From: Puniceibacterium sp. IMCC21224
GTDB taxonomy: Bacteria > Pseudomonadota > Alphaproteobacteria > Rhodobacterales > Rhodobacteraceae
Assembly (NCBI RefSeq): GCF_001038505.1
Contig: NZ_LDPY01000001.1
Coordinates: forward strand, 930,001-994,000
Length of the DNA: 64,000 bases
Direction of reading: 5' to 3'
The position numbers and the translations under genes were made by a program. Positions 34,468 to 43,104 of this stretch are shown here, piece by piece. How positions within the stretch are numbered: position 1 is the stretch's first letter; the number at the start of each line of letters is the position of its first letter. A model generated the notes under the pieces. The model made no database searches, had not been told where the DNA came from, and saw only the letters and a list, made by a program, of their open reading frames with translations.

Positions 34468-36195
34468 ATGGCCCTGGCCGAGAGGATCACGATGCGCGAC
34501 AACGCCCCTGCTGAACGCCGGGACGCTGATGTTGTTTTGGGCGACGATTGGGTCGCCCCGGACAGCACGGTCGAAAAGGAAATGCAGGCCAGCCGGGCAC
34601 GGCGTGGCGTGTTTTCACTTAACCGCTCGCCACTGACGCGCAAGATCATCACTTTTAACCTGATTGCGCTGAATGTGCTGGTGGCGGGGATTTTGTATCT
34701 CAATTCGTCACGTGATACGCTTGCCGTGCAGCAGGTCAACTCGATGCAGAGCGAAGTCGAGCTGATCGCCGATGTGTTTGAGGCGCAATTGCCTGCGGGT
34801 GCGCCGGTGTCGCTGGGCACAGGTGACGGAATCAACGTGGCCGAAACGCTGCGCGGTATCGATCTGCGCGCCGGGATGGAGCTACTGATCTACGATTCGG
34901 CGAATTTTCTGGTGGGTGAAGCGACGGGGACCGTCCCGCCGGCAATTGCTGTGCAGAAGCGTGGTGACGGGTCCAATACCCTGATCTCGGATTTTCTGGC
35001 CAGCCTGTGGCGCGGGTTGTCAGGCTTTTTCAACCTCGTTTCAGGGACTGAAGAAGCGCCACTGGAAGATACACTGCGGCAAATGATCGAAACCGGGAAC
35101 CCCACTGAAACTCGTGTGAGTTCGGAAACGGGGGCGGACGGAGATGCGATATTCACTGCATTGACACCCATTCGGCAGGGTGAGCGGATCGTCGGTACCG
35201 TTGCTGTGGTCAGCGATGCCCTCGAAATTGACGCTGCTGTGCGTGCCGAACGCGAGCGGGTGTTGCAGATGTTTGTCATCGCGACGCTGGTGTCTATTGG
35301 TCTCAGTCTGGTGCTTGCCTCCACAATCTCAAATCCGATATCGGATTTGGCGGACGCGGCCGAACTGGGGCGCGACCGCCACTCACGACAGAAATCGCCG
35401 GGGCGTATCCGTATCCCGGATCTTACCGCGCGTCCGGACGAAATCGGGCGCCTCAGCGGTGCGCTGCGCGGTATGGTGTCGGCGTTGTATGACCGGATCG
35501 ATGGGAACGAACAGTTTGCAGCCGACGTGGCGCATGAGATCAAGAACCCGCTGGCCAGCCTGCGATCGGCCGTCGGGTCGCTGCGTATGATCAAAAAAGA
35601 AGAGCATCGGGTGCGCCTGCTCGACGTGATTGAACATGATGTGCGGAGGCTGGATCGGCTAGTCAGCGATATCTCGAATGCATCGAGGCTGGATTCCGAG
35701 TTGGTGAAGGAAGAAGAAGTACCTTTCAACCTTTTAGAAATGCTCAACAACCTGGCGCAGTATTTGGGCGAGGACGCCAAGAAAAAAGGGGTCGAGTTCA
35801 TCGTCGACCTGCCGTCGCGTCCGATCGAAATTCAAGGGCTTGAAGCCAGGTTGGCCCAGGTCTTTGTTAACCTGATCGTGAACGCGATCAGCTTTTGCGA
35901 AGACGGTGACGCAATCCGTGTCTGGGCGCGGCGGCGTGAAAATCGCGTGCTGGTGGTGGTCGAGGATACCGGCCCAGGCATCCCCGAAGAGGCGCTGAGC
36001 AAGATTTTCAAGCGCTTCTATTCACAGCGGCCTGAAACCGACTTTGGCAATAATTCTGGCCTCGGACTCGCCATTTCCAAGCAGATCGTTGAGGCGCATG
36101 GCGGCGTGATCTGGGCTGAAAACATCCGTCCAACCGAAGCGGATGTGACATCGGAACCCTTGGGTGCGCGCTTTGTCGTGGGCCTGCCGATCTGA
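34468..36195 (+). CDS. chvG: ChvG, sensor histidine kinase
   Basis: A 575-residue inner-membrane kinase. Two membrane segments (residues ~60-75 and ~267-285) enclose a periplasmic stimulus domain of ~190 residues. Then come HAMP, the dimerisation domain with phosphoacceptor His in FAADVAHEIKNPLASL, and an ATPase domain with N-box (LIVNAISF), G1 (VEDTGPGIPEEAL) and G2 (GLGLAISKQIV). ATG 34468 is taken; ATG 34492 has a better ribosome binding site (GAGAGG). It is followed by hprK after 10 bp, and the cluster continues into PTS genes. Confidence 0.93.
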   Translation: MALAERITMRDNAPAERRDADVVLGDDWVAPDSTVEKEMQASRARRGVFSLNRSPLTRKIITFNLIALNVLVAGILYLNSSRDTLAVQQVNSMQSEVELIADVFEAQLPAGAPVSLGTGDGINVAETLRGIDLRAGMELLIYDSANFLVGEATGTVPPAIAVQKRGDGSNTLISDFLASLWRGLSGFFNLVSGTEEAPLEDTLRQMIETGNPTETRVSSETGADGDAIFTALTPIRQGERIVGTVAVVSDALEIDAAVRAERERVLQMFVIATLVSIGLSLVLASTISNPISDLADAAELGRDRHSRQKSPGRIRIPDLTARPDEIGRLSGALRGMVSALYDRIDGNEQFAADVAHEIKNPLASLRSAVGSLRMIKKEEHRVRLLDVIEHDVRRLDRLVSDISNASRLDSELVKEEEVPFNLLEMLNNLAQYLGEDAKKKGVEFIVDLPSRPIEIQGLEARLAQVFVNLIVNAISFCEDGDAIRVWARRRENRVLVVVEDTGPGIPEEALSKIFKRFYSQRPETDFGNNSGLGLAISKQIVEAHGGVIWAENIRPTEADVTSEPLGARFVVGLPI

Positions 36196-36205
36196 GACAG
36201 GGGAT

Positions 36206-36631
36206 GTGAGGCAGCTCCAGCTTATCCTGCATGCCAGCGCGGTGGCAGTTGATGGGCGTGCGGTTCTGATCCGGGGCGCGTCTGGCAGTGGCAAATCGGC
36301 GCTGGCGCTTGAGATGATGGCGCGCGGCGCGCACCTGGTTGCAGATGACCGGGTGGTTTTGTCAACGACCGAACACGGCATCGCGCTTTCAGCGCCCGAC
36401 CCGATCCGGGGGCTGATCGAGGCGCGTGGCGTTGGTATTCTGCATGCCAAGGTTGTTTGTGGCGCGCGGCTTTTCGTTGTGGTTGATTTGGACCATTTGG
36501 AAACAGAGCGTTTGCCGCAGCGCAGAAAAATATCTCTTCTGGGGCACTCTCTGCCCTTGCTTCACAAAGTTGACACAGCCTATTTTCCCGCAAGCCTGGT
36601 ACAATATCTAAGGGCTGAACGGAGAGAGTGA
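36206..36631 (+). CDS. hprK: HPr kinase/phosphorylase, short alphaproteobacterial form
   Basis: A 141-residue protein containing only the catalytic P-loop domain of HprK: Walker A RGASGSGKSALALEMMARGA (residues ~24-40) with LVADDRV just after. The ~130-residue N-terminal domain of the Firmicutes enzyme is absent, as is usual in alphaproteobacteria. It should phosphorylate the regulatory serine of the HPr encoded 1.4 kb downstream. GTG at 36206 follows CAGGGGAT. Its stop overlaps the rapZ start. Confidence 0.88.
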   Translation: MRQLQLILHASAVAVDGRAVLIRGASGSGKSALALEMMARGAHLVADDRVVLSTTEHGIALSAPDPIRGLIEARGVGILHAKVVCGARLFVVVDLDHLETERLPQRRKISLLGHSLPLLHKVDTAYFPASLVQYLRAERRE

Positions 36632-37560
36632 TGCCCAGCCTGTCAGATGGATCGTTGCAACGCGTCGTTTTGGTCACCGGACCGTCGGGCGCCGGTCGCA
36701 GCACTGCGATCAACGCGCTTGAGGATCTGGGATACGAGGCGATTGACAACATTCCGCTCAACCTGATCCCCAGATTACTGGATGGCGCGACATTGTTACG
36801 TCCGATGGCATTGGGCATCGACGTACGAAACCGCGATTTCTCGACCGAGGCGCTGCTGGATCTACAGACACGGATGTCCGGGGAACAGGGGCTAAGCCTT
36901 GAACTGCTCTATCTTGACTGCAATCCTGAGGTTCTGGTGCGGCGCTATTCGGAAACACGGCGTAGGCATCCGATGGCGCCCGATGCATCACCCACCGACG
37001 GCATCGCGCGCGAGATTGTGTTGCTGGAGCCGGTCAAGGCACGCACGGACATTCTGATCGACACCACGGATCTGACGCCTCATGATCTGCGCGCACAGGT
37101 GCAGGACTGGTTCGGGCTGGATACCGGGCAATCCATGGCCGTGTCAGTGCATTCGTTTTCGTACAAACGTGGCTTGCCCCACGGGGTGGACATGGTGCTG
37201 GATTGCCGGTTCCTGAACAATCCATATTGGCAACCCGAACTGCGCGGCCTGACCGGTATGGACGAACAGGTGACAGCCTATGTCGCCAAAGATCCGAGGT
37301 ATGCGCAGTTCCTGGATCACGTGCTCAACTTGCTCACCTTTCAGCTGCCGACGAGCCTGACCGAGGGCAAGGCGCATTTCTCAATCGGGTTCGGGTGTAC
37401 CGGAGGGCAACACAGGTCGGTCGCAGTGACTGAAAATGTGGCACTTAGCCTTGCGCAGGTGGGCTGGCAGGTGTCAATTAGACACAGAGAACTGGAACGG
37501 CGCGGTCTGATGCCCGTGACCGAGCGTTTCCTGGCTAAAAGCGGAAGGTCGCCGGAGTGA
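36631..37560 (+). CDS. rapZ: RapZ/YvcJ-type P-loop RNA adaptor protein
   Basis: A 309-residue nucleotide-binding protein. Walker A VLVTGPSGAGRSTAINALEDLGYEAIDN at the N-terminus and the family C-terminal domain (SFSYKRGLPHGVDMVLDCRFLNNPYW; FGCTGGQHRSVAVTE) are unmistakable. In enterobacteria RapZ guides RNase E to the GlmZ small RNA; elsewhere the role is less clear. ATG 36631 with GGAGAGAG upstream is preferred over GTG 36628. It sits between hprK and the EIIA gene with overlaps at both ends, indicating one translationally coupled operon. Confidence 0.93.
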   Translation: MPSLSDGSLQRVVLVTGPSGAGRSTAINALEDLGYEAIDNIPLNLIPRLLDGATLLRPMALGIDVRNRDFSTEALLDLQTRMSGEQGLSLELLYLDCNPEVLVRRYSETRRRHPMAPDASPTDGIAREIVLLEPVKARTDILIDTTDLTPHDLRAQVQDWFGLDTGQSMAVSVHSFSYKRGLPHGVDMVLDCRFLNNPYWQPELRGLTGMDEQVTAYVAKDPRYAQFLDHVLNLLTFQLPTSLTEGKAHFSIGFGCTGGQHRSVAVTENVALSLAQVGWQVSIRHRELERRGLMPVTERFLAKSGRSPE

Positions 37561-37979
37561 TCGGAATCGTGATCGTGGCGCATGGCGGGTTGGCGCGGGA
37601 ATACCTCGCCGCGGTTGAACATGTTGTGGGCGCCCAGCCGGGCATTCAGGCGATTGCCATTGAATCCGACCACAACCGCGAGCGCAAGCAATCCGAGATT
37701 TGCACCGCCGCTGACGCCGTCGACCAGGGCGAAGGCGTGGTTGTGGTGACTGATATGTTTGGCGGTTCACCGTCGAACCTGAGCCTGCTGGCCTGTCGAC
37801 CTGACAATCGCCGGATCCTCTACGGGATGAACCTGCCGATGCTGATCAAACTGGCAAAAAGCCGCCAGAAAACGGTGCCGGATGCGGTGCGGGCGGCGCT
37901 CGAGGCGGGGCGTAAATATATTGACAGTCAGAACATAAAGCCGAAAGACGGGTCGGGCGAGGGCGACACACCCGCCTGA
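37557..37979 (+). CDS. PTS EIIA component, mannose family
   Basis: A 140-residue EIIA-Man-type protein. The phosphoacceptor His is in the N-terminal IVIVAHGGLAREYL motif (His at residue 9), and DMFGGSPSNLSLLACR is the second family signature. No EIIB, EIIC or EIID gene accompanies it, so it is likely a regulatory phosphoryl acceptor rather than part of a sugar permease. The GTG start overlaps the rapZ stop by 4 bp. Confidence 0.88.
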   Translation: MIGIVIVAHGGLAREYLAAVEHVVGAQPGIQAIAIESDHNRERKQSEICTAADAVDQGEGVVVVTDMFGGSPSNLSLLACRPDNRRILYGMNLPMLIKLAKSRQKTVPDAVRAALEAGRKYIDSQNIKPKDGSGEGDTPA

Positions 37980-37988
37980 AGGATTGGA

Positions 37989-38279
37989 ATGCCGGATAAC
38001 ATGACGGAATCAGTGCGCCGCGATTTGCGGATCATCAACGAAAAGGGGCTACATGCCCGCGCCTCTGCCAAGCTGGTCGAGGTGGTGGAGGGCTTTGATG
38101 CCACCGCCGAGGTATCTCGGGATGGACTAAGTGCCGGAGGTGACAGCATTATGGGGCTTTTGATGTTGGCAGCCTCAAAGGGAACCACTATTGAGGTTGA
38201 AACCTGCGGTCCCGACGCTGTTGCGCTGGCGGATGCCATCGACAAACTGATTGCGGACCGCTTCGGTGAGGATTGCTGA
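37989..38279 (+). CDS. HPr phosphocarrier protein
   Basis: A 96-residue HPr-like protein. The active-site His is in NEKGLHARASAKLV, and the HprK-type regulatory serine in GGDSIMGLLMLAASKGTTIEV, so both phosphorylation sites are present. It follows EIIA by 9 bp. ATG 37989 is used; ATG 38001 is possible. Enzyme I is not encoded nearby. Confidence 0.92.
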   Translation: MPDNMTESVRRDLRIINEKGLHARASAKLVEVVEGFDATAEVSRDGLSAGGDSIMGLLMLAASKGTTIEVETCGPDAVALADAIDKLIADRFGEDC

Positions 38280-38330
38280 CAGACGTCCACTGGACGAGAG
38301 GCTGTCACAGGAACGGGATCACGTGACGGC

Positions 38331-39227
38331 ATGGTCGAGACCTCTCAGCCCGCTGAAACCGTAGATATGCCGCGCCCGCAATCCGCGCCTTATGACAAGC
38401 GCAAGCTTAGCTATGCCAGCACTTATTCCAACACGTGGAAAGCCAACACAATTCGAACCGTGGAATGGCTGACCGGCAAGTTGCCGTTGTTGCGCCTTGT
38501 GCGCCGGTTTGAACGGCTTGGCCCGGCGGACGGACAGGCTTTCTGGGGCCAGGCTCTGGGATTGATGGGGATTGAACTGCGCACCCCGCCCGAGGAGATC
38601 GCACATATCCCAGCCAGTGGGCCGGTGATTGTGGTGGCCAATCACCCACACGGACTGGTCGACGGGATGGTTCTGGCCGAGCTGATCGGCCGTGTCCGGA
38701 CGGATTACAAGATCCTGACACGGTCACTGCTGACCGGGGTCCGCGAGATCGAGGAATTCATGATCCCTGTGCCATTCCCGCACGAGGAAGATGCGCGCGA
38801 GCAGAGCCTTGCGATGCGGGCGCAGGCGATGGAACATCTGCACGCAGGCGGTGTGATCGTGTTGTTCCCGTCGGGGGTGGTTGCAGCCTCGGAGACATTG
38901 TTTGGGTCAGCGGTCGAGCAGGTCTGGAATCCGTTCACCGCCAAGATGATCCAACGGTCGGGTGCTACAGTGGTGCCGGTCTATTTTCCGGGGCAGAACT
39001 CGCGCGCCTATCAGATCGCCAATATATTGTCGCCGACATTGCGGCAGGGTCTGCTGATCCATGAGGTGATGCATGCCTGTCGTCCGGCGCAGGCGCGCAG
39101 GGTCGGGTCGCCGGTGGTCGGTGCGCCTGTCTTTGCGGCTGATTTTGCCGCACGGGCTGAACGCGGCCGCGATCTGGTGGCTTGGCTGCGCGAACTTACG
39201 CTGGCTTTGGCTGACAGCGCGCGTTGA
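38331..39227 (+). CDS. PlsC-family lysophospholipid acyltransferase
   Basis: A 298-residue acyltransferase with the H-X4-D motif in VVANHPHGLVDGMVL (residues ~105-115) and the FPSGVVAASE block that binds the glycerol phosphate. No strong membrane segment is visible, so it is probably peripheral. Likely substrate a lysophospholipid or lyso-ornithine-type lipid; I cannot specify. It lies 51 bp after the HPr gene, possibly at the end of the chv-PTS operon. Confidence 0.82.
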   Translation: MVETSQPAETVDMPRPQSAPYDKRKLSYASTYSNTWKANTIRTVEWLTGKLPLLRLVRRFERLGPADGQAFWGQALGLMGIELRTPPEEIAHIPASGPVIVVANHPHGLVDGMVLAELIGRVRTDYKILTRSLLTGVREIEEFMIPVPFPHEEDAREQSLAMRAQAMEHLHAGGVIVLFPSGVVAASETLFGSAVEQVWNPFTAKMIQRSGATVVPVYFPGQNSRAYQIANILSPTLRQGLLIHEVMHACRPAQARRVGSPVVGAPVFAADFAARAERGRDLVAWLRELTLALADSAR

Positions 39228-39244
39228 CCGGACACTGTGCCGCG

Positions 39245-40120
39245 TTAGCGGGTCGGGACGGGCGTTTCGCCGCGGTAGTCGTAAAAACCGCGCTTGGTCT
39301 TGCGGCCCAGCCATCCAGCCTCGACATATTTCGACAGTAGCGGGCAGGGGCGGTATTTGGTGTCACCCAACCCGTCATGTAGCACGTTCATGATCGCAAG
39401 GCAGGTGTCCAATCCGATGAAATCGGCCAGTTCCAGCGGCCCCATCGGATGGTTTGCACCCAACTTCATCGCTTGGTCGATCGAGCTGACTTTGCCGACA
39501 CCCTCATAGAGCGTATAAACCGCTTCGTTGATCATCGGCATCAGGATGCGGTTGACGATAAAGGCCGGGAAATCCTCGGCCGAGGCGGCGGTTTTCCCCA
39601 AAGCATTCACGACAGCAAGGCAGGAGTCATAGGTTTCCTGATCCGTCGCGATGCCGCGGATCAGTTCGACCAACTGCATCACCGGCACCGGATTCATAAA
39701 GTGGAAGCCCATGAATTTTTCCGGTCGGTCTGTGCGGGATGCTAGCCGTGTGATCGAAATCGACGACGTGTTTGAGGTCAGGATCGTGTGGGGCTGCAAA
39801 TGCGGCAGAAGCGCATCAAATATCTTTTGCTTGACCTCTTCGCGTTCGGTTGCCGCTTCGATCACCAGATCGGTCTGGCCCAGATCGGCAATGTGAAGCG
39901 TTGTGCTGATCCGCGCCATCGCGGCGTCCTTGTCGTTCTGACTGATCTTGTCGCGCGACACCTGACGGTCAAGATTGCGGTCAATCACCTGCACCGATGC
40001 GTCCAGCGCATCCTGACTGATGTCGTTAAGGCGCACGAAATACCCAGCCAGAGCCATTACATGAGCGATGCCGTTGCCCATCTGCCCCGCGCCGACGACG
40101 CCTATCGACTTGATCTTCAT
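39245..40120 (-). CDS. 3-hydroxybutyryl-CoA dehydrogenase
   Basis: A 291-residue NAD-dependent dehydrogenase converting (S)-3-hydroxybutyryl-CoA and acetoacetyl-CoA. Rossmann motif [21 protein letters not shown] at the N-terminus, the [21 protein letters not shown] segment with the catalytic His, and [13 protein letters not shown] with YRPCPLL in the C-terminal domain are diagnostic. In this group it serves butyrate/acetoacetyl-CoA metabolism feeding the ethylmalonyl-CoA pathway. Start at 40120; upstream extension is unlikely. An inverted repeat lies in its promoter region. Confidence 0.93.
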   Translation of the reverse strand: MKIKSIGVVGAGQMGNGIAHVMALAGYFVRLNDISQDALDASVQVIDRNLDRQVSRDKISQNDKDAAMARISTTLHIADLGQTDLVIEAATEREEVKQKIFDALLPHLQPHTILTSNTSSISITRLASRTDRPEKFMGFHFMNPVPVMQLVELIRGIATDQETYDSCLAVVNALGKTAASAEDFPAFIVNRILMPMINEAVYTLYEGVGKVSSIDQAMKLGANHPMGPLELADFIGLDTCLAIMNVLHDGLGDTKYRPCPLLSKYVEAGWLGRKTKRGFYDYRGETPVPTR

Positions 40121-40205
40121 GCTCTGACTTCCTTGTTTGCCGCGGTGCAACAATAGGCCTGGCAGGCGGGTCGCCGCAAGGGCAGGTCGTTAAACTTCGT
40201 GACGC

Positions 40206-40223
40206 ATTTGCGCATTAGCAAAT
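40206..40223. promoter_or_regulatory. Inverted repeat ATTTGC-N6-GCAAAT between the 3-hydroxybutyryl-CoA dehydrogenase gene and the DUF6473 gene
   Basis: Perfect 6-bp arms with a 6-bp spacer, followed at once by TTTGCAAG. It lies 86-103 bp upstream of one divergent gene and ~55 bp upstream of the other, a typical operator position for either. Confidence 0.5.
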
Positions 40224-40277
40224 TTGCAAGGGTATGAGGGGATTCTGATCACGGGTGAGATTAATTAGGTGGGTGAG

Positions 40278-41114
40278 ATGACTTATTTGGAACGAGGCCA
40301 GCCCGGCCTTGAATACTATCCGTGTCGCTATGGCCGTTCGAAGGTGCTGTTTCGGGGGCCTCGACGTCCGATGCAGGAAGAATTCGTCGCGTTTCTGGGG
40401 GGAACCGAGACGTATGGACGGTTTATCAAGGTGCCGTTTCCAAGCCTTGTGGAAAAGGCGCTGCGCAAGCCCTGCGCAAATTTTGGTGCGATAAATGCGG
40501 GCCTGGATCTGTATATCAACGATCCAACCGCGATGGAGGCGGCGCAGCGTGCCAGCGTCACCGTTATCCAGATCCTCGGCGCGCAGAACATGTCGAACCG
40601 GTTTTATTCGGTGCACCCGCGCCGCAATGACCGGTTTCTCAAGGCGTCGGACCTGTTGCAGATCCTGTATCAAGAGGTGGATTTTACCGAGTTCAACTTT
40701 AACCGTCATATGCTGACGCAGTTGCGGGATCTCTCAGAAGAGCGATTTGATAAGGTTGCCGCAGAGTTGCGGATGGCCTGGGTGTCCCGGATGAAACACA
40801 TTCTTTCGGTGTTGCGGCAGCCGGTCTATCTGCTCTGGTTCGCGCAATCGTCACCGAGTGAGACGCCGCTGACCGCGATTGAGGGTGAACCATTGTTCAT
40901 CGACCGCCAGATGATCGAAAGCCTGCGCCCGCGCTGCGCCGGGATCATCGAGGTCACGCCCAGCGATATCGCACGCGCCATGGGGACCGATGGCATGATT
41001 TTTAACGAGTTCGAGGCGTGCGCCGCGCAGGAATTGATGGGTCCGCAGGCGCATATCGAGGCGGCGGATGCGCTGCTGAAATCGCTCGACCCGCTGATGC
41101 AGAAACAGGCCTGA
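40278..41114 (+). CDS. DUF6473-type protein of unknown function
   Basis: A 278-residue cytoplasmic protein I associate with DUF6473, a family mostly from roseobacters. The N-terminus YPCRYGRSKVLFRGPRRPMQ and a LGGTETYGRFIKVPFPSLVEKAL segment are its recognisable parts; NFGAINAGLDLYIND and a Q-rich ILGAQNMSNRFYSVHPRRNDRF follow. The first region resembles SGNH-hydrolase-like folds (GGTETYG, NAG.D), but I see no complete catalytic set. ATG 40278 is preceded by AGGTGGGTGAG. No functional neighbours are co-oriented. Confidence 0.75.
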   Translation: MTYLERGQPGLEYYPCRYGRSKVLFRGPRRPMQEEFVAFLGGTETYGRFIKVPFPSLVEKALRKPCANFGAINAGLDLYINDPTAMEAAQRASVTVIQILGAQNMSNRFYSVHPRRNDRFLKASDLLQILYQEVDFTEFNFNRHMLTQLRDLSEERFDKVAAELRMAWVSRMKHILSVLRQPVYLLWFAQSSPSETPLTAIEGEPLFIDRQMIESLRPRCAGIIEVTPSDIARAMGTDGMIFNEFEACAAQELMGPQAHIEAADALLKSLDPLMQKQA

Positions 41115-41130
41115 CCTGACAATAAAAATA

Positions 41131-41155
41131 CCCGCCCCCGGTTCAAGGGGGCGGG
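41131..41155. terminator. Bidirectional terminator between the DUF6473 gene and etfA
   Basis: CCCGCCCCC and GGGGGCGGG pair around a 7-nt loop. On the minus strand the stem is followed by TATTTTTATTG, a good U-rich tail for the etfB-etfA transcript; on the plus strand it lies 17 bp after the DUF6473 stop codon. Confidence 0.8.
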
Positions 41156-41183
41156 CCAGACGAATGTCGCAGGATGTGCGATC

Positions 41184-42113
41184 TTAGCCAAGCTTTTCAG
41201 TGAGTTCTGGCAGCGCGGTGAACAGATCTGCAACCAGGCCGAAATCGGCGACCTGGAAAATCGGCGCCTCTTCGTCCTTGTTGATCGCGACGATGATCTT
41301 GGAATCCTTCATCCCGGCAAGGTGTTGGATCGCGCCCGAGATACCAACCGCGATGTATAGGTCCGGCGCCACCACTTTGCCGGTCTGGCCAACCTGCCAG
41401 TCGTTCGGGGCGTAACCCGAATCGACCGCCGCGCGTGACGCACCAACCGCCGCGCCCAGTTTGTCGGCCAGCTTTTCGATCAGCGCAAAATCGGCCTCGG
41501 AGCCGACACCGCGACCGCCCGATACCACAATGCCCGCCGAGGTCAGTTCAGGACGGTCCGAGGCTGCGACCTTGTCTTCGACCCACTCCGAAAGATCGGG
41601 GTTGTCGCCAGCGGCGATATCCTCAATCGGGGCCGAACCGCCAGCCGCGGCAGCCTCAAAGGTTGATGTCCGGAAGGTGATGACCTTTTTCGCATCGCCA
41701 GAGCGCACGGTCTGCATGGCGTTGCCTGCATAAATCGGACGCACAAAGGTATCCGCATCCACTACTGACGTGACATCCGTCAGCACCATCACATCCAGCA
41801 GGGCCGCGACGCGGGGCAGGATGTTCTTAGCATCGGTGGTGGCGGGCGCAACAATGTGACTGTAATCTGCGGCAAGCGAAGTGATCAGCGCCGCCACAGG
41901 CTCCGCCAGGCGGTGTCCATACAGCGCATCCTCGGCCACCAGTACCTTGGCAACGCCGTCAATGGTCGCGGCCTCTTTCGCAGCATCCGCCGCAGCGGCA
42001 CCGCAGCACAGCACGGTCACATCCCCCAACGACTGCGACGCGGTCACAGCCTTGGCGGTGGCATCCATCGCCAGCGCGCCGTCGTTGATTTCGGCAATCA
42101 GAAGTACAGCCAT
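41184..42113 (-). CDS. etfA: Electron transfer flavoprotein, alpha subunit
   Basis: A 309-residue subunit that carries the FAD. The C-terminal FAD domain contains [39 protein letters not shown] and the family hallmark [28 protein letters not shown]. With EtfB it takes electrons from acyl-CoA and dimethylglycine-type dehydrogenases and passes them to ETF-ubiquinone oxidoreductase. Here the likely donors encoded in the window are Mcd and the dimethylglycine dehydrogenase-like protein. Start codon overlaps the etfB stop. Confidence 0.97.
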   Translation of the reverse strand: MAVLLIAEINDGALAMDATAKAVTASQSLGDVTVLCCGAAAADAAKEAATIDGVAKVLVAEDALYGHRLAEPVAALITSLAADYSHIVAPATTDAKNILPRVAALLDVMVLTDVTSVVDADTFVRPIYAGNAMQTVRSGDAKKVITFRTSTFEAAAAGGSAPIEDIAAGDNPDLSEWVEDKVAASDRPELTSAGIVVSGGRGVGSEADFALIEKLADKLGAAVGASRAAVDSGYAPNDWQVGQTGKVVAPDLYIAVGISGAIQHLAGMKDSKIIVAINKDEEAPIFQVADFGLVADLFTALPELTEKLG

Positions 42114-42871
42114 CAGACAGCCCCCGCTTCCTTGAGTTTCGCCACAAGCTCGTCCACCGAGCCAACCTTGATTCCGGCGGCACGTTCCGACGGCTCGCCG
42201 GTTGTGACAACGGTCAGGCGGGGCGTGACATCGACGCCGTAATCGCCAGGGGTCTTTTCATCCAAAGGTTTCTTCTTTGCCTTCATGATGTTGGGCAGCG
42301 ACGCATACCGCGGTTCGTTCAGGCGCAGGTCAGTTGAAATGATCGTGGGCATCTTGACCTTGAGGGTCTGCAACCCGCCGTCGACTTCGCGCGTGACCAC
42401 GGCATGATCGCCGTCGACGTCGATGTCATTGGCATACATCGCCTGCGACCAGCCCAGCAGGGCCGACAGCATCTGACCGGTGGCGCCCAGATCGTTATCA
42501 ATCGCCTGCTTGCCGCACAGGACAAGGCCCGGCTCTTCTTCCTTGACGATGGCGGCCAGAACCTTGGCCACGGCCAGCGGTTCAATATCGGTATGCACGT
42601 CATCGGCCGCGACCACCAGAATGGCGCGGTCAGCACCCATGGCCAGCGCGGTGCGCAGCGTTTCCTGCGCCTGCTTGACGCCAATGGACACGGCGATGAC
42701 CTCGGTGGCCTTACCGGCTTCGCGCAGGCGGATGGCCTCTTCGACGGCGATCTCGTCGAACGGGTTCATCGACATCTTGACGTTGGCCAGATCGACGCCG
42801 GAACCGTCCGCTTTGACGCGAACTTTCACGTTGTAGTCGATCACGCGTTTGACAGGCACAAGAACCTTCAT
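42113..42871 (-). CDS. etfB: Electron transfer flavoprotein, beta subunit
   Basis: A 252-residue subunit binding AMP. The N-terminus [26 protein letters not shown], then [17 protein letters not shown], and the ETF-beta signature [32 protein letters not shown] are clear. Start at 42871 has GGAGA upstream; the reading to 42967 adds non-family residues. The promoter region contains the sequence shared with pckA. Confidence 0.97.
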   Translation of the reverse strand: MKVLVPVKRVIDYNVKVRVKADGSGVDLANVKMSMNPFDEIAVEEAIRLREAGKATEVIAVSIGVKQAQETLRTALAMGADRAILVVAADDVHTDIEPLAVAKVLAAIVKEEEPGLVLCGKQAIDNDLGATGQMLSALLGWSQAMYANDIDVDGDHAVVTREVDGGLQTLKVKMPTIISTDLRLNEPRYASLPNIMKAKKKPLDEKTPGDYGVDVTPRLTVVTTGEPSERAAGIKVGSVDELVAKLKEAGAV

Positions 42872-42973
42872 CTGCAGTGGTCTCCATTTGCTTGGCGCGC
42901 AAACTTGCGCGACGGTGGGGATTATGAATGGCGTGATAACGCTTTGAGCCAGAGGGAAACAGCGCAAAAGCGT

Positions 42974-42989
42974 CTTGTTAGCGCCAACC
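42974..42989 (-). promoter_or_regulatory. Operator-like sequence upstream of etfB, shared with pckA
   Basis: CTTGTTAGCGCCAACC, containing a near-palindrome GTT-A-GCGC-C-AAC. It matches the pckA upstream copy at 33557-33571 except for one extra C. It lies ~105-120 bp before the etfB start. Confidence 0.5.
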
Positions 42990-43058
42990 TACGCCGCGTT
43001 TCGTCGCATCCGGTGCCCGGTGCCTGCCTCGCCGCCGAAACGTGCTCTGGGAAAACCC

Positions 43059-43080
43059 CTTCTTCTCTTCCTAAATACGC
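43059..43080 (-). repeat. Dispersed 22-bp element, copy B
   Basis: On the minus strand: GCGTATTT, AGGA, AGAGAAGAAG. It begins 25 bp after the stop codon of the M48 peptidase gene, in the same orientation as that gene. Confidence 0.8.
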
Positions 43081-43104
43081 AAATCCGCAGTCGCAACGGG
43101 CGGA

